This document shows, piece by piece, positions 41,847-50,995 of a stretch of DNA of 64,000 nt. Made by a program: the position numbers and the translations under genes. This DNA comes from a bacterium (lineage in GTDB: Bacteria; Zixibacteria; MSB-5A5; GN15; FEB-12). Location of the stretch: positions 930,001 through 994,000 of the forward strand of contig JADJGQ010000002.1 of assembly GCA_016708025.1 (NCBI GenBank). Reading direction: 5' to 3'. Each line of letters begins with the position of its first letter. The first letter of the stretch is position 1. The notes below the pieces were generated by a model. It was not told the DNA's origin. It saw only the letters and a program-made list of their open reading frames with translations, and searched no databases.

Positions 41847-41871
41847 TAAAAAAGCCGCCGGGGGGCGGCTT
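41847..41871 (-). terminator. Terminator downstream of hpf
   Basis: Stem AAGCCGCC (41852-41859) with GGCGGCTT (41864-41871). On the minus strand a T run follows (A tract 41847-41853). Confidence 0.88.
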
Positions 41872-41917
41872 GTCTTTTCAATTCAGCGAATCACGATAGC
41901 TTCCTGAATTAGCAGAC

Positions 41918-41944
41918 GGGCAGACGAGGACGTCTGCCGCGCAC
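41918..41944 (+). repeat. Family-1 repeat, copy i
   Basis: Core GGGCAGACGAGGACGTCTGCC plus CGCGCA between hpf and its terminator, so it would be transcribed. Confidence 0.88.
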
Positions 41945-41960
41945 AACAATATCTGGCAAC

Positions 41961-42320
41961 TCAGACGTCGACGGCGTCATCGTCGGTGGAAGGACGAGTG
42001 AGCGCTTCCTGAGTCCGGGTGATCTCTTCCGGCTCTCTCTCTTTGAGTTTTTCTTTGTGGCGCTTAAGCTGGATCTTCATTTTATCCACGGCCAGCGACA
42101 TCGACTTGTACATCTCATCGCTCTCCCCTTCGGCGGCCAATGTATCGCGCGAAACCTTGACCTTCAACTCAGCCAATCGTCGATGGCGTTCGACATCCAA
42201 GATAAACTCGGCGGAGATAATATTGTCGAAGTACCGTTTGAGACCGTCCATTTCTTCATCGGCCCGTTCGCGAATCTCGGGAGTCAGATCAAAATGGCGA
42301 GCAGTGATCTTTTTCTGCAT
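41961..42320 (-). CDS. hpf: Ribosome hibernation-promoting factor (short form)
   Basis: 119 aa. It binds the 30S decoding region and helps form inactive 70S or 100S ribosomes in stationary phase. The fold starts KITARHFDLTPEIRERADEE and includes FILDVERHRRLAELKVKVSR, then DEMYKSMSLAVDKMKIQLKR with the basic helix HKEKLKE. The long-form dimerisation domain is absent. AGGAG precedes the ATG. Together with rpoN and lptB it forms the lptB-rpoN-hpf order common in proteobacteria and related phyla, though 421 nt separates it from rpoN. Confidence 0.92.
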   Translation of the reverse strand: MQKKITARHFDLTPEIRERADEEMDGLKRYFDNIISAEFILDVERHRRLAELKVKVSRDTLAAEGESDEMYKSMSLAVDKMKIQLKRHKEKLKEREPEEITRTQEALTRPSTDDDAVDV

Positions 42321-42352
42321 GGCTCCTATCTCCTTTCCATGCTCCTACAACT

Positions 42353-42741
42353 ATCACAACGTTCACTCTGAGGCGGGGTACCGCGACGGCTTCCCGTCAT
42401 GACACCAGGTGCTGTCGCCACAGGTGGAGACAACCGACGGAATCGATCCGTCAGCAGTAACCAATGTGGTTTGAGCAAACCAGTCAATTATAACAATTGA
42501 ACTTCTTTTTGTGCGGGGTGTGGGGGAGTAACGACGCATATCTATTATACGAGAGCAAGAGGGATTCAGCGCTGATCGGTTTGGGGATGGCTGTTAAAAA
42601 GTGTTACGGGTTTCATCGTGTGTTTACCCTCACCCTCTCCCAAGGGAGAGGGGAAGCCTTGTTCCCCGCGTGGATTTGCGAGGCGTCGCGTGTGCAGTGC
42701 CCATTGACGCTGTGCGCAGTCCATCTTTAGTACACTAACAG
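42353..42741. other. Non-coding interval between hpf and rpoN
   Basis: Contains two short palindromes (near GACGGCTTCCCGTC and GACGGAATCGATCCGTC at ~42385 and ~42432) and one CCCTCACCC-type repeat (42626-42655, CCCTCTCCCAAGGGAGAGGG). No sigma-54 promoter or gene was recognised. Confidence 0.5.
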
Positions 42742-44157
42742 CTAGTGCGAAAAGCGTTTGCGGAACCGTGCCGGTTTGATCTTCAGTTCTTCGCGATATT
42801 TGGTCACGGTTCTACGCGCCAGCTTGATCTTCTCACCCTGGAGCATTTTGAAGATATCCTGGTCGGAGAGCGGGTGTTCGGCGCTTTCGGCCCGGATGAT
42901 CTCTTCGATACGCTGTTTGATCGACCGCTTGGAGAGGTCCTCGCCATCTTCGTTGGCGATACCGGCATTAAAGAAGTATTTGATCTCAAAGACCCCAAGG
43001 GGGGTCTGGACATACTTGCCTGAGGAGACACGGCTGATGGTCGCGACGTTCATCTCGACCTTCTGGGCGATATCGTCCATGATAAGCGGTCTGAGGAAAG
43101 CGGGACCTTTTTCGAAGAACTCGTGCTGTTCCTCGATGATCGCTTCCATCACGCGAATCATGGTGGACCGTCGCTGGTTAATGGCGTTCAGCAGCCAGCG
43201 AGCCTGTTCCAGTTTCTGTTTGACGTATTCCTTGGTGTTTTTGTCGGTGCTGTTGCCACGCTTGATCAGATCCTTGTAACCGGAGTTGATACGGAGGCGC
43301 GGGACATTGCGGTCGTTATGGAGAACGACATATTCCTCGCCGATGCGTTCGATGATCAGGTCAGGGACAACCGGCATGGCAGCAGTGTCAAAGCGGCCAT
43401 GGGCGGGGGTCGGTGAGAGCGACTTGATCGTCTCCATCGCCTTCTGGATCTTCTCGAACGGGACGGAGAGCATTTTGGCGAGCTGAAGCATGGATTTCTT
43501 TTCGAGGTCGCGCAGGTGCTCATCGACGATCCGATAGGCGAGCGTGTTTTCGAGTGCTTTTTCGCGCAGTTGGATCATGAGGGATTCGCGGAGGTCGCGC
43601 GAACCGACGCCGATCGGGTCAAAGCGCTGGATCAGTTTGAGGACATCGAGGATCTTATCCTCGGTGAGGCCCAGTTCGGCGGCCATTTCGCCCACGGAGA
43701 TAGAGAGGTAGCCATCGGGGCTGATATTCCCAATGATATACTCGCCGATGAGTTGCTGTTCCTCGGATAGCTTCAGGAATGAAAGCTGTTCGCCGAGATG
43801 GGCGTAGAGATTATCGGTAGACTTGGCGAGTTCGCCAAAGCGGTCTTCATCAGGTTCGCGGGATTCGCGGACGCGGTACCCTTCCTCGTCATCGCCAAGG
43901 TAATTATCCCAGTCAATCTTTTCCTGTTCGCCGGTATCCGGGGTCGGTTCGGGGGCGACGATCTCAGGATCGGGGGCATCGAGGGTCTGTTCTTCCTCGA
44001 GTACCTCAACCTCCTCCAAAAGGGGGTTGATGGCGAGTTCCTGGCGAAGGGTCTGCTCCAGCTTAAGGATAGGCATCTGGAGCATTTTGAGCGATTGAAT
44101 GAGTTGCGGCGCAAGGATTTGGTGCAACCCGGGGACTTGTCTTATCTCTATTTTCAT
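42742..44157 (-). CDS. rpoN: RNA polymerase sigma-54 factor
   Basis: 471 aa. Sigma-54 recognises -24/-12 promoters and needs an AAA+ activator. Region I (residues ~1-50) is Gln/Leu-rich (LHQILAPQLIQSLKMLQMPI) and binds activator. An acidic region II follows. The core-binding and HTH regions run from ~90, and the RpoN box ARRTVTKYRE (447-456) recognises the -24 element. Its usual partners hpf and lptB flank it. No bacterial enhancer-binding protein is visible in the window. Confidence 0.95.
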   Translation of the reverse strand: MKIEIRQVPGLHQILAPQLIQSLKMLQMPILKLEQTLRQELAINPLLEEVEVLEEEQTLDAPDPEIVAPEPTPDTGEQEKIDWDNYLGDDEEGYRVRESREPDEDRFGELAKSTDNLYAHLGEQLSFLKLSEEQQLIGEYIIGNISPDGYLSISVGEMAAELGLTEDKILDVLKLIQRFDPIGVGSRDLRESLMIQLREKALENTLAYRIVDEHLRDLEKKSMLQLAKMLSVPFEKIQKAMETIKSLSPTPAHGRFDTAAMPVVPDLIIERIGEEYVVLHNDRNVPRLRINSGYKDLIKRGNSTDKNTKEYVKQKLEQARWLLNAINQRRSTMIRVMEAIIEEQHEFFEKGPAFLRPLIMDDIAQKVEMNVATISRVSSGKYVQTPLGVFEIKYFFNAGIANEDGEDLSKRSIKQRIEEIIRAESAEHPLSDQDIFKMLQGEKIKLARRTVTKYREELKIKPARFRKRFSH

Positions 44158-44290
44158 ACGTGAACCCTAGTTAGCTCAGCCGCTCCGCATCGTGTTGATA
44201 TTCTCGTTTCTGTATACTGTATCGGAATCGGTCGGATGCCGATTTACCGGAACGGCGGAAACCGTTCATTTATTCCACAGTGTTCTGCAA

Positions 44291-45016
44291 TCAGTTAAGT
44301 CGAAACTTCTCACCCAGATAGATCTTTCGCGCCTCGGGATCGTTGGCCAGAAACTCAGCCGTGCCGGCCTTGAGGATTTTGCCATCGCACATGATATAGG
44401 CGCGGTTGCAGATCGACAGTGTTTCGCGCACGTTATGGTCGGTGATCAGGACACCGAGGCCACGTTCCACCAGACGGTTGATGATCTTCTGAATATCTTC
44501 CACTGCGATCGGGTCAATACCGGCGAAGGGTTCATCCAGGAGGATGAATTTCGGCTCATTGACCAGAGTCCGGGTGATCTCGACCCGTCGCCGTTCCCCT
44601 CCGGAGAGAGTGTAGGCTTTGTTGTGGCGCAGGTGGCTGATATCGAGTTCCTGCAGGAGCTGTTCGAGCCGTTCCTTGCGTTGTTTAAAGCCGAGTCGCC
44701 GGAACTGGAGGACGGCGCGGATATTATCCTCGACCGACAGTTTGCGAAAGACCGAGGCTTCCTGGGCGAGGTACCCGATCCCCATCTTGGCGCGACGGTA
44801 CATGGGGAGCCGTCCGATATTCTGTTCGCCAAGAAAGACAGAGCCACCATCGGGTCGGATAAAGCCGATCATCATATAAAAGGTGGTGGTTTTTCCGGCG
44901 CCGTTAGGCCCAAGCAGTCCAACGACTTCGCCAGGATTCACCGCAATTGATACGTCGGCGACGACCGGCCGTTTGCGGTAATACTTGTATAATCCACGAG
45001 ACTCAAGTAGCTCCAT
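44291..45016 (-). CDS. lptB: LPS export ABC transporter ATP-binding protein LptB
   Basis: 241 aa. ATPase of the LptB2FG complex that drives lipopolysaccharide from inner to outer membrane, so this organism makes LPS. Walker A is GPNGAGKTT (36-44), signature LSGGERRR (137-144) and Walker B FILLDEPFAGIDP (158-169). The typical LptB residues ERRRVEITRTL and GLGVLITDHNV are present. It is followed by rpoN after a 133-nt gap. lptA, lptC, kdsC and kdsD are not adjacent in this window. Confidence 0.95.
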   Translation of the reverse strand: MELLESRGLYKYYRKRPVVADVSIAVNPGEVVGLLGPNGAGKTTTFYMMIGFIRPDGGSVFLGEQNIGRLPMYRRAKMGIGYLAQEASVFRKLSVEDNIRAVLQFRRLGFKQRKERLEQLLQELDISHLRHNKAYTLSGGERRRVEITRTLVNEPKFILLDEPFAGIDPIAVEDIQKIINRLVERGLGVLITDHNVRETLSICNRAYIMCDGKILKAGTAEFLANDPEARKIYLGEKFRLN

Positions 45017-45230
45017 ATGCTAATTATACACCTGTTTATGAGTTGTTCCAAGAAAATTCGCCATGTTAGCATGTAATTTGCTACAAGGCCCGTCCGGGTC
45101 GAGATTTTCTTGTCTAAAATGGTAAGGGAGATAGTATCTTAATCGACTGGGCGCGCCGCGAAAAACGTGAGAGCAATCGGCGGCTCTTTTTCATCAGAGA
45201 ATTATCGATTGAAATAAGGATAAGCGTTTT

Positions 45231-47402
45231 ATGCCTCGACTGTTCATTGGGATTTTCCTTCTTGCCTGTCTGGTGGGGTGTTCGGGTAGCACGGTCAGCA
45301 ATGACCCGGTGAGTCGCGCCACGAACGCGACGGATCAGTATCAGTTTTTGATGGCCGACAGCCTGTTCACGGAATTGGTGAAGCAGGATACGATCAGCGC
45401 GAGTGTCCCCTATCTCGCGGGAGTGAACAAAGAGCGACAGTTGTTGCTGTGGGATGCGCTGCAGTACTACCTGGTAGCGTTAACGCGAGATGTGAAGTAT
45501 GCGCCGGCGTATGGCGGGCTGCATCGGGTTTTCGCGCGGCTCAACTCGCCGATCCTGGCGGCCGATGCGGCGCGGACCTATGCGGAGCTATCCGGAACGG
45601 ATGTAGATGCCTGGACCACGAGCGCGCATGCGTATATCGAGGCGGGACAGTTTGGTGAGGCGCAACGAGCGATCGGTCAGGCGGAAGCTGCGGGATTACC
45701 GGCAGACGCTATTGCGCTGTTGAAAGCGCGAATGGAATTCCAGCGGCATGACTATACGACGGCGGAGCAGAGTAGTGCGGTGGCGGTGAGTTCGCCAGCC
45801 GGACGCAAGGCGCTGGCCAATTATCTGGCGACCAGAGGATACTGTGATTCGGCGGCGGCGATCTCGCGCGAACTGTTCGAGTCGGAGAAATCGCATGATG
45901 CCTTGCTCGACTATTTCTTCATGGCGATGCGCACGGGACATCTGTACGATGCACGGAAAGCGGTGGCCGAAATGCGGAAGCGGGATAAAAGCGATATCCT
46001 GCCGCGTGCGGCAATGGTCTTTTATTACGATCAATCAGGCGAGTATGTGTCCGGCCGGGATGCGGCAACCAAGCTGAACGAAGTGCAGCCGTTGGCGATC
46101 TCCACCTATGCCTATCTGTATCAATTGGCGAGCCGGACCTCGAACACGGCGGTGGCCGGCGGGGCGGCGGAAGAGCTGATGGCGAATATCGACCAGCGCA
46201 GGTTCCACCCGATCGTCAAGCAGTATGCGATCTACAAACGGATCATGCCGCGTGCGCGGTCAATGGCATCGCCGCAGGTAGTGGTCACGCTCGATTCGAT
46301 CACCATGATCCCGATGCGGAGCGAGGTCGACTTCCAGGCATGGTATGCGTTTGCACTGGAGTCGGTCAGAAAATTCAACAATGTCGGCGATACATTGCCG
46401 ACGTTTGAGCGATTCACGGAAGCATGGTCGGGGCACCCATCGCTCTGGACGGCTTTTGCGGCCACGCGAATGGGGTTCAGCCCGATCACGACTATCAAGG
46501 CCGAGACATTGTTGACGACAGTGTTGACGCGGGATGGACATTTCAAACCGGCGTTTGACAGCCTCTGGGTGGTTTACCATTTTGTCGGTGAATTTGGGAA
46601 GGCAGCCGAGCTGTTCAACAAGTATCCGCAATATCTGCAATATTATCCGACCGCAGGACTGCAGCAGGCGATCTCGCTGGCCGAGGTGGGTCGTATTGAC
46701 GAGGCAACCGCGGCGGCAGAGCGGGTTCTGCCGATGGCGGGAGGGAATCGAATCCTGCTGGAGCAGGTGACGCGGAGTATGGTGCGGCATGGTGGCGCGG
46801 CCAAAGCGCTGGCGCTGGTGGAAAAAGTGTTGGCGGCCGACCCGAAGAATGCGGACCTGCATGTGCTGGCGGCACGACTTGCGTGCGACAATGGCGATTG
46901 CAAGCGCGGGCTGGAGTATGCGGACAAAGGATTGCAATTGGAGCCGGGGTACCGCTCACTGGCGACAGAGCGAGGGAGGATCCTGTTTGACTCCGGAGAG
47001 GAAGACGCGGGGATCAAAGCGTTGACCGAACAGGTGAGCGGTGATCTGACCAATGCGGATGCGCTGATCTACCTGTCGCGTCGGTTGGCGAAGTTGCATG
47101 GCGATGTTGCGCGAGCGCAGGATATTGGGCGACAGGCAGTGAATGCCGCGCCGATGGCGCTGCGGGCGTCTATCAACCTGGCGTATGTTTATCTCGCGAC
47201 CGAGCGATATGATCTGGCACGCGGGGCGGCAGATATGGCGCTCAAGAATTATCCGAATGATCCCGAGGCGTATTACCTGCTCGGCAAAGCGATGTTTAAT
47301 GAGAAAAAGCCGGAAGCAAAAGAACAACTCCAGAAGGCGGTCACCCTTGGACTGACCGGGGACGGCCTCACGGATGCACAGGCAATGCTGCAACGGATGT
47401 AG
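45231..47402 (+). CDS. TPR-repeat lipoprotein
   Basis: 723 aa. A signal peptide with lipobox LVGC (Cys 17) indicates lipid anchoring. The rest is a tetratricopeptide solenoid: repeats such as ALQYYLVALTRDVKYAPAYG, AAELFNKYPQYLQYYPTAGL and ARGAADMALKNYPNDPEAYY show the W/L/G/Y-A-F-A-P pattern. It probably acts as a scaffold in the envelope. It precedes the nucleotide-sugar genes by 8 nt, which may mean a shared transcript and a role in surface polysaccharide assembly (inference). Confidence 0.85.
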   Translation: MPRLFIGIFLLACLVGCSGSTVSNDPVSRATNATDQYQFLMADSLFTELVKQDTISASVPYLAGVNKERQLLLWDALQYYLVALTRDVKYAPAYGGLHRVFARLNSPILAADAARTYAELSGTDVDAWTTSAHAYIEAGQFGEAQRAIGQAEAAGLPADAIALLKARMEFQRHDYTTAEQSSAVAVSSPAGRKALANYLATRGYCDSAAAISRELFESEKSHDALLDYFFMAMRTGHLYDARKAVAEMRKRDKSDILPRAAMVFYYDQSGEYVSGRDAATKLNEVQPLAISTYAYLYQLASRTSNTAVAGGAAEELMANIDQRRFHPIVKQYAIYKRIMPRARSMASPQVVVTLDSITMIPMRSEVDFQAWYAFALESVRKFNNVGDTLPTFERFTEAWSGHPSLWTAFAATRMGFSPITTIKAETLLTTVLTRDGHFKPAFDSLWVVYHFVGEFGKAAELFNKYPQYLQYYPTAGLQQAISLAEVGRIDEATAAAERVLPMAGGNRILLEQVTRSMVRHGGAAKALALVEKVLAADPKNADLHVLAARLACDNGDCKRGLEYADKGLQLEPGYRSLATERGRILFDSGEEDAGIKALTEQVSGDLTNADALIYLSRRLAKLHGDVARAQDIGRQAVNAAPMALRASINLAYVYLATERYDLARGAADMALKNYPNDPEAYYLLGKAMFNEKKPEAKEQLQKAVTLGLTGDGLTDAQAMLQRM

Positions 47403-47410
47403 GTGAGCTG

Positions 47411-48409
47411 ATGTCACTCAAAGGAAAGCGCATACTGGTGACCGGAGCCGATGGATTCATCGGTTCGCACCTGACCGAAGCACTGGTCAGGACAGGGGCC
47501 GAGGTGCGCGCCTTTGTGCTCTATAATTCACTCGGGCGAACCGGCTGGCTGGAAGATAGTCCCGCCGAGATCCAACATGAGCTGGAGATATTTGCCGGGG
47601 ATATTCGGGATGCACACCGGGTCAGTCAGGCGATGACCGGGATAGATATTGTGTTTCACCTCGCCTCACTGATCGCGATCCCTTATTCGTATCGCTCTCC
47701 CGACAGCTATGTCGAAACAAATATACGCGGGACGCTGAATCTGTTGCAGTGTGCGATCGACGCCGAGGTCACGAAGTTTGTGCATACCTCGACCTCGGAA
47801 GTTTACGGCACGGCGACATATGTGCCAATGGATGAGGCGCACCCGGTAGTGGGGCAGTCGCCGTATGCGGCGACTAAGATCGGCGCTGACCAGATGGCGG
47901 AAGCGTTTCATCGGTCGTACGGTTTGCCGGTGATCACACTCCGACCGTTTAATACGTACGGTCCCCGCCAATCGGCGCGCGCGATCATTCCGACGATCAT
48001 GACGCAGATACTGAGTGGGGAAGATTCTATCCAGCTTGGCTCACGCGAGCCGATCCGCGACTTCACATTTGTGGAAGATACCGTGCGGGCGTTTGTTCTC
48101 GCGGCGGAGACGGACGGGCTGGAAGGGAGCCTGACCAATGTCGGGTCGGGGAGTGGCGTGACGATCGGCGAACTGGCGGACATGATCATACGGATGAGCG
48201 GGAGGGATGTGGAGATCGTCACCGACCAGCAGCGGATCCGTCCATCCGAAAGTGAAGTGATGCAGTTGGTGTGCAACAATCATGCGGCGTTGACACGACT
48301 GGGGTGGAGTCCGAAAGTATCGTTGCAGGATGGTTTGAAACGGACCTATATCTGGCTCTCGCGACCCGAGAACCTCGCTCTTTATAAACCCAATCAATAC
48401 ATGTTATGA
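47411..48409 (+). CDS. NAD-dependent sugar epimerase/4,6-dehydratase (SDR, LegB/GMD-like)
   Basis: 332 aa, extended-SDR. The Rossmann fingerprint is VTGADGFIGSHL, and the catalytic triad is in THTSTSEVYG and QSPYAATKIGADQ (YxxxK). Strong recognition motifs RPFNTYGPRQSARAIIPTI and IAIPYSYRSPDSYVETNIRG fit the GDP-mannose 4,6-dehydratase/LegB-like group that makes UDP-4-keto sugars for surface glycans. It overlaps the next gene by 4 nt. Confidence 0.85.
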   Translation: MSLKGKRILVTGADGFIGSHLTEALVRTGAEVRAFVLYNSLGRTGWLEDSPAEIQHELEIFAGDIRDAHRVSQAMTGIDIVFHLASLIAIPYSYRSPDSYVETNIRGTLNLLQCAIDAEVTKFVHTSTSEVYGTATYVPMDEAHPVVGQSPYAATKIGADQMAEAFHRSYGLPVITLRPFNTYGPRQSARAIIPTIMTQILSGEDSIQLGSREPIRDFTFVEDTVRAFVLAAETDGLEGSLTNVGSGSGVTIGELADMIIRMSGRDVEIVTDQQRIRPSESEVMQLVCNNHAALTRLGWSPKVSLQDGLKRTYIWLSRPENLALYKPNQYML

Positions 48410-49119
48410 GTAACGGGATGCACGCGGTTATCCTCGCCGGGGGGAAAGGGACACGGTTACATCCGTATACCAACGATGTCCCCAAGCCGTTAGTGCCTCT
48501 CGGCGAGACGCCGATCATCGAGGTACTTCTTCGTCAGATGCAGCGCTCCGGGGTGACGACCGTGGATGTGGCGGTGAATCATCTGGCGCATCTGATCATG
48601 GCGGTACTGGGGGATGGAAAGTCGCTCGGGCTGACAGTGAATTATTCGGTGGAGGATAAGCCGCTCTCAACGGTTGCGCCGATCAAGCTGATCAAAGATC
48701 TGCCTGAGCATTTCATCGTGGCCAACGGCGATATCCTGACCGATCTGGATGTGCGGAAGCTCTATGAGTATCATCTGCAGAAAAAGGGGGGGATGACGAT
48801 CGCCACCTATATCCGAACCGAGAAGATCGATTTCGGCGTATTGGATTCGACTGCGGAGGGACGCGTCGTGCAATTCGCCGAAAAGCCGAACCTGCAGTTT
48901 GCGGTCTCGATGGGAGTGTATGTTTTTTCCCGCGAGATCCTTAAGTATGTGCCGGATGACCAGCCGTTCGGGTTTGACGAACTAGTGTTGACCTTGCTCG
49001 CTCATGATGAGCCGATCATGCAGTATCCGTTTGATGGGTTCTGGCTGGATATAGGTCGGACGGATGATTATCAGCGGGCACTGACGGAGCTGGACCGGAT
49101 CAAGAGCTGGCTACGCTAA
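48406..49119 (+). CDS. Sugar-phosphate nucleotidylyltransferase
   Basis: 237 aa, NTP_transferase fold that joins NTP and sugar-1-phosphate. The pyrophosphorylase signature LAGGKGTRLHPYTNDVPKPL is intact, with the metal Asp in VANGDILTDLD and the second metal Asp in GFWLDIGRTDDY. A short C-terminal end without a beta-helix resembles glucose-1-phosphate/mannose-1-phosphate transferases. Coupled to the dehydratase gene (ATGA overlap), it likely supplies the activated sugar for the same glycan. Confidence 0.88.
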   Translation: MSNGMHAVILAGGKGTRLHPYTNDVPKPLVPLGETPIIEVLLRQMQRSGVTTVDVAVNHLAHLIMAVLGDGKSLGLTVNYSVEDKPLSTVAPIKLIKDLPEHFIVANGDILTDLDVRKLYEYHLQKKGGMTIATYIRTEKIDFGVLDSTAEGRVVQFAEKPNLQFAVSMGVYVFSREILKYVPDDQPFGFDELVLTLLAHDEPIMQYPFDGFWLDIGRTDDYQRALTELDRIKSWLR

Positions 49120-49120
49120 G

Positions 49121-50311
49121 TTATTTCAGAAACGCTTTCACAATCCCCTTCAGCGAATAGACTTCATTAGGATTGGCGGTGCCGAGGATAATGCCGCGGC
49201 AGGCTTGCTTCAGGAATCTGCTCTTTTCGACTCGTCGCGCGATCAGGTCATTCACCCAGCCATATTTGAGCCATCGTTCGGTTTTTCTGTATCCAGAGAA
49301 AAGTTCATCAAAGCTGTTGTGCATAGAGATGACGGCGGGTTCAAAGGCCGGAGCTTCACCACTTAAGATTATTGCGGCGTGGTCTGCCGCGATCTGGGCG
49401 GATCGCATGGCAGTGCCGATCCCTTCGCCGGTGAAAGGGAAGGTGGTGCCGATGGTTTCGCCGATTGCGCATATCCGTTCGCGCGAGATCAAGTCACTCG
49501 GTCCGAACGAGGTGCGGATCCCTGCGCCGGTCAGATGCGAGATCAGTTTCCCATTGGCGAGAAGCTGCTGCATGGGGGGGAAATCCGCGCAAAAGCGGTC
49601 GAACATGGTACGAAGTTTTCGGCCGGCATCGGGCTGACCATGCAGAAGCATGCCGCATCCGACATTGTATCTCCCGTTGCCGAGCGGGAAGATCCAGGCA
49701 TAGCCGGGGCGGAGTTCTCTGTCATACGAAAGGATGCCATGCGGGAGAGTTGATTCCGATTCCAGATAACATCGCATGGCGAGAGCATCGGGGTGAGGGT
49801 CGGCCACCAGGCCAAGTTTGTGAGCGGTGTCGACTTGTGATCCGGTTGCGATAAGACAGAGTCTGGCACGGATCAATTGGCCGGTATCGAGATGTAATGC
49901 CGCATGGTCGGATTCGTGGGTGACAATCGTTACGGTAGCGTGACAGATAGTGGCGCCTGACTGGTGAGCATGGCGCGCAAGGAGGGTATCCAGCTGTCTG
50001 CGCGGGAGAGTGAGATATTCTGCATCGATATCAAAGGAATATCGGCCGGGACTATAAATGCGCATAGAGTTGAGCGTATGTCCGGCCTGTCGAACCTGAT
50101 CGAGCGGGCCGAGCTTGTCGAGCATGGCGATTGCATCGGGAAGGAGAACATCGCCACAGACTTTGTCACGCGGGATGTGGTGACGTTCGAGGAGGAGAAC
50201 GGAGAAGCCATGCTTAGCGAGGAGTGTGGCCGCGGTTGTTCCCGCGGGACCGGCACCGATGATGGCGATATCCCAGAGCTGATCGGGGAGTTGGTGAATG
50301 GAGAGTTGCAT
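49121..50311 (-). CDS. Geranylgeranyl-reductase-family FAD-dependent oxidoreductase
   Basis: 396 aa from ATG 50311. The dinucleotide-binding motif WDIAIIGAGPAGTTAATLLA, then LLLERHHIPRDKVCGDVLLP, ICAIGETIGTTFPFTGEGIG and AMRSAQIAADHAA match geranylgeranyl reductases that hydrogenate isoprenoid chains of quinones, lipids or pigments. The substrate is not identifiable. The frame remains open to 50794 because it runs through family-2 repeats; that extension is rejected. It converges with the nucleotidyltransferase gene, the stops being 2 nt apart. Confidence 0.82.
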   Translation of the reverse strand: MQLSIHQLPDQLWDIAIIGAGPAGTTAATLLAKHGFSVLLLERHHIPRDKVCGDVLLPDAIAMLDKLGPLDQVRQAGHTLNSMRIYSPGRYSFDIDAEYLTLPRRQLDTLLARHAHQSGATICHATVTIVTHESDHAALHLDTGQLIRARLCLIATGSQVDTAHKLGLVADPHPDALAMRCYLESESTLPHGILSYDRELRPGYAWIFPLGNGRYNVGCGMLLHGQPDAGRKLRTMFDRFCADFPPMQQLLANGKLISHLTGAGIRTSFGPSDLISRERICAIGETIGTTFPFTGEGIGTAMRSAQIAADHAAIILSGEAPAFEPAVISMHNSFDELFSGYRKTERWLKYGWVNDLIARRVEKSRFLKQACRGIILGTANPNEVYSLKGIVKAFLK

Positions 50312-50376
50312 GCGAGAATGGTAGGGGGAGAAAAGGAGGGGAGCAAGTGTGAAGTACTGGGGGAGATGAATGCAGG

Positions 50377-50739
50377 GGGTTGCTTCGAAGGCCGGAGGTG
50401 GGGTGGTGCATGAAAGTGAAAGCCGGGCCGGCCTTCTCGCAATGACGATGTGACCCGCAATGAGGATGTGGGGGGAGTTGCTTCGAAGGCAGGAGGCAGG
50501 GTGGTGCATGTAAGTGAAAGTCGGGCCGGCCTTCTCGCAATGACGATGTGACCCGTGATGAGGATGTGGGGGGAGTTGCTTTGAAGGCCGAAGGTGGGGT
50601 GGTGAAAGAATGTGGAAGTCGGGCCGGCCTTCTCGCAATGACGATGTGGTCCGTGATGTGGATGTGGGGGGGTGCTTCGAAGGCCGGAGGTGGGGTGGTG
50701 CATGAATGTGAAAGTCGGGCCGGCCTTCTCGCAATGACG
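50377..50739 (+). repeat. Tandem array of four long family-2 elements, ~98-bp period
   Basis: Copies start at 50377, 50475, 50573 and 50669. Each has ends close to GGGTTGCTTC and CGCAATGACG, and inner arms GAAGGCCGG/CCGGCCTTC (perfect in copies 1 and 4, one to two changes in the others). The spacing of 98, 98 and 96 bp shows tandem amplification of element plus spacer. Confidence 0.9.
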
Positions 50740-50798
50740 ATGTGGCAAGCAATGAGGATGTGACCGCGATGAAGATGTGGGGGGAGTCGCGCATTGGG

Positions 50799-50886
50799 CC
50801 GTCAGGTCACACTTCGCGTCGGGTGTAGATATCGTCTGATGAATCGAGTAGCCGATTGAGAATGGCCGCGAAGCAGGACCTGACGG
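50799..50886 (+). repeat. Family-4 element with terminal inverted repeats (88 bp)
   Basis: Ends CCGTCAGGTC and GACCTGACGG are exact inverted repeats and match those of the element at 33912-33988, while the interiors differ. Confidence 0.8.
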
Positions 50887-50936
50887 AACTTGCGCCTGAA
50901 TTTACGGGCAGAAGTGGACTTCTACTTGCAAGAAAG

Positions 50937-50973
50937 AAAAACCGTCGCCCTGAGCGAAGTCGAAGGGCGACGG
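50937..50973 (-). terminator. Terminator of the PDZ/NEW3/ABC operon
   Basis: On the minus strand the stem CCGTCGCCCT/AGGGCGACGG (10 bp, forward 50942-50951 and 50964-50973) is followed by a T run (A tract at 50937-50941). The loop contains the common TTCGACTTCGCTC sequence. Confidence 0.88.
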
Positions 50974-50995
50974 TAAGAAAATCAAAGGAGTCTCG

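Noticed and set aside
42321..42741. Sigma-54 promoter before hpf
   Set aside because: No GG-N10-GC spacing with the expected context was found on the minus strand.
50312..50794. N-terminal extension of the flavoprotein gene
   Set aside because: It is the reverse translation of four repeat units; the FAD motif begins ~13 residues after ATG 50311, as normal for the family.
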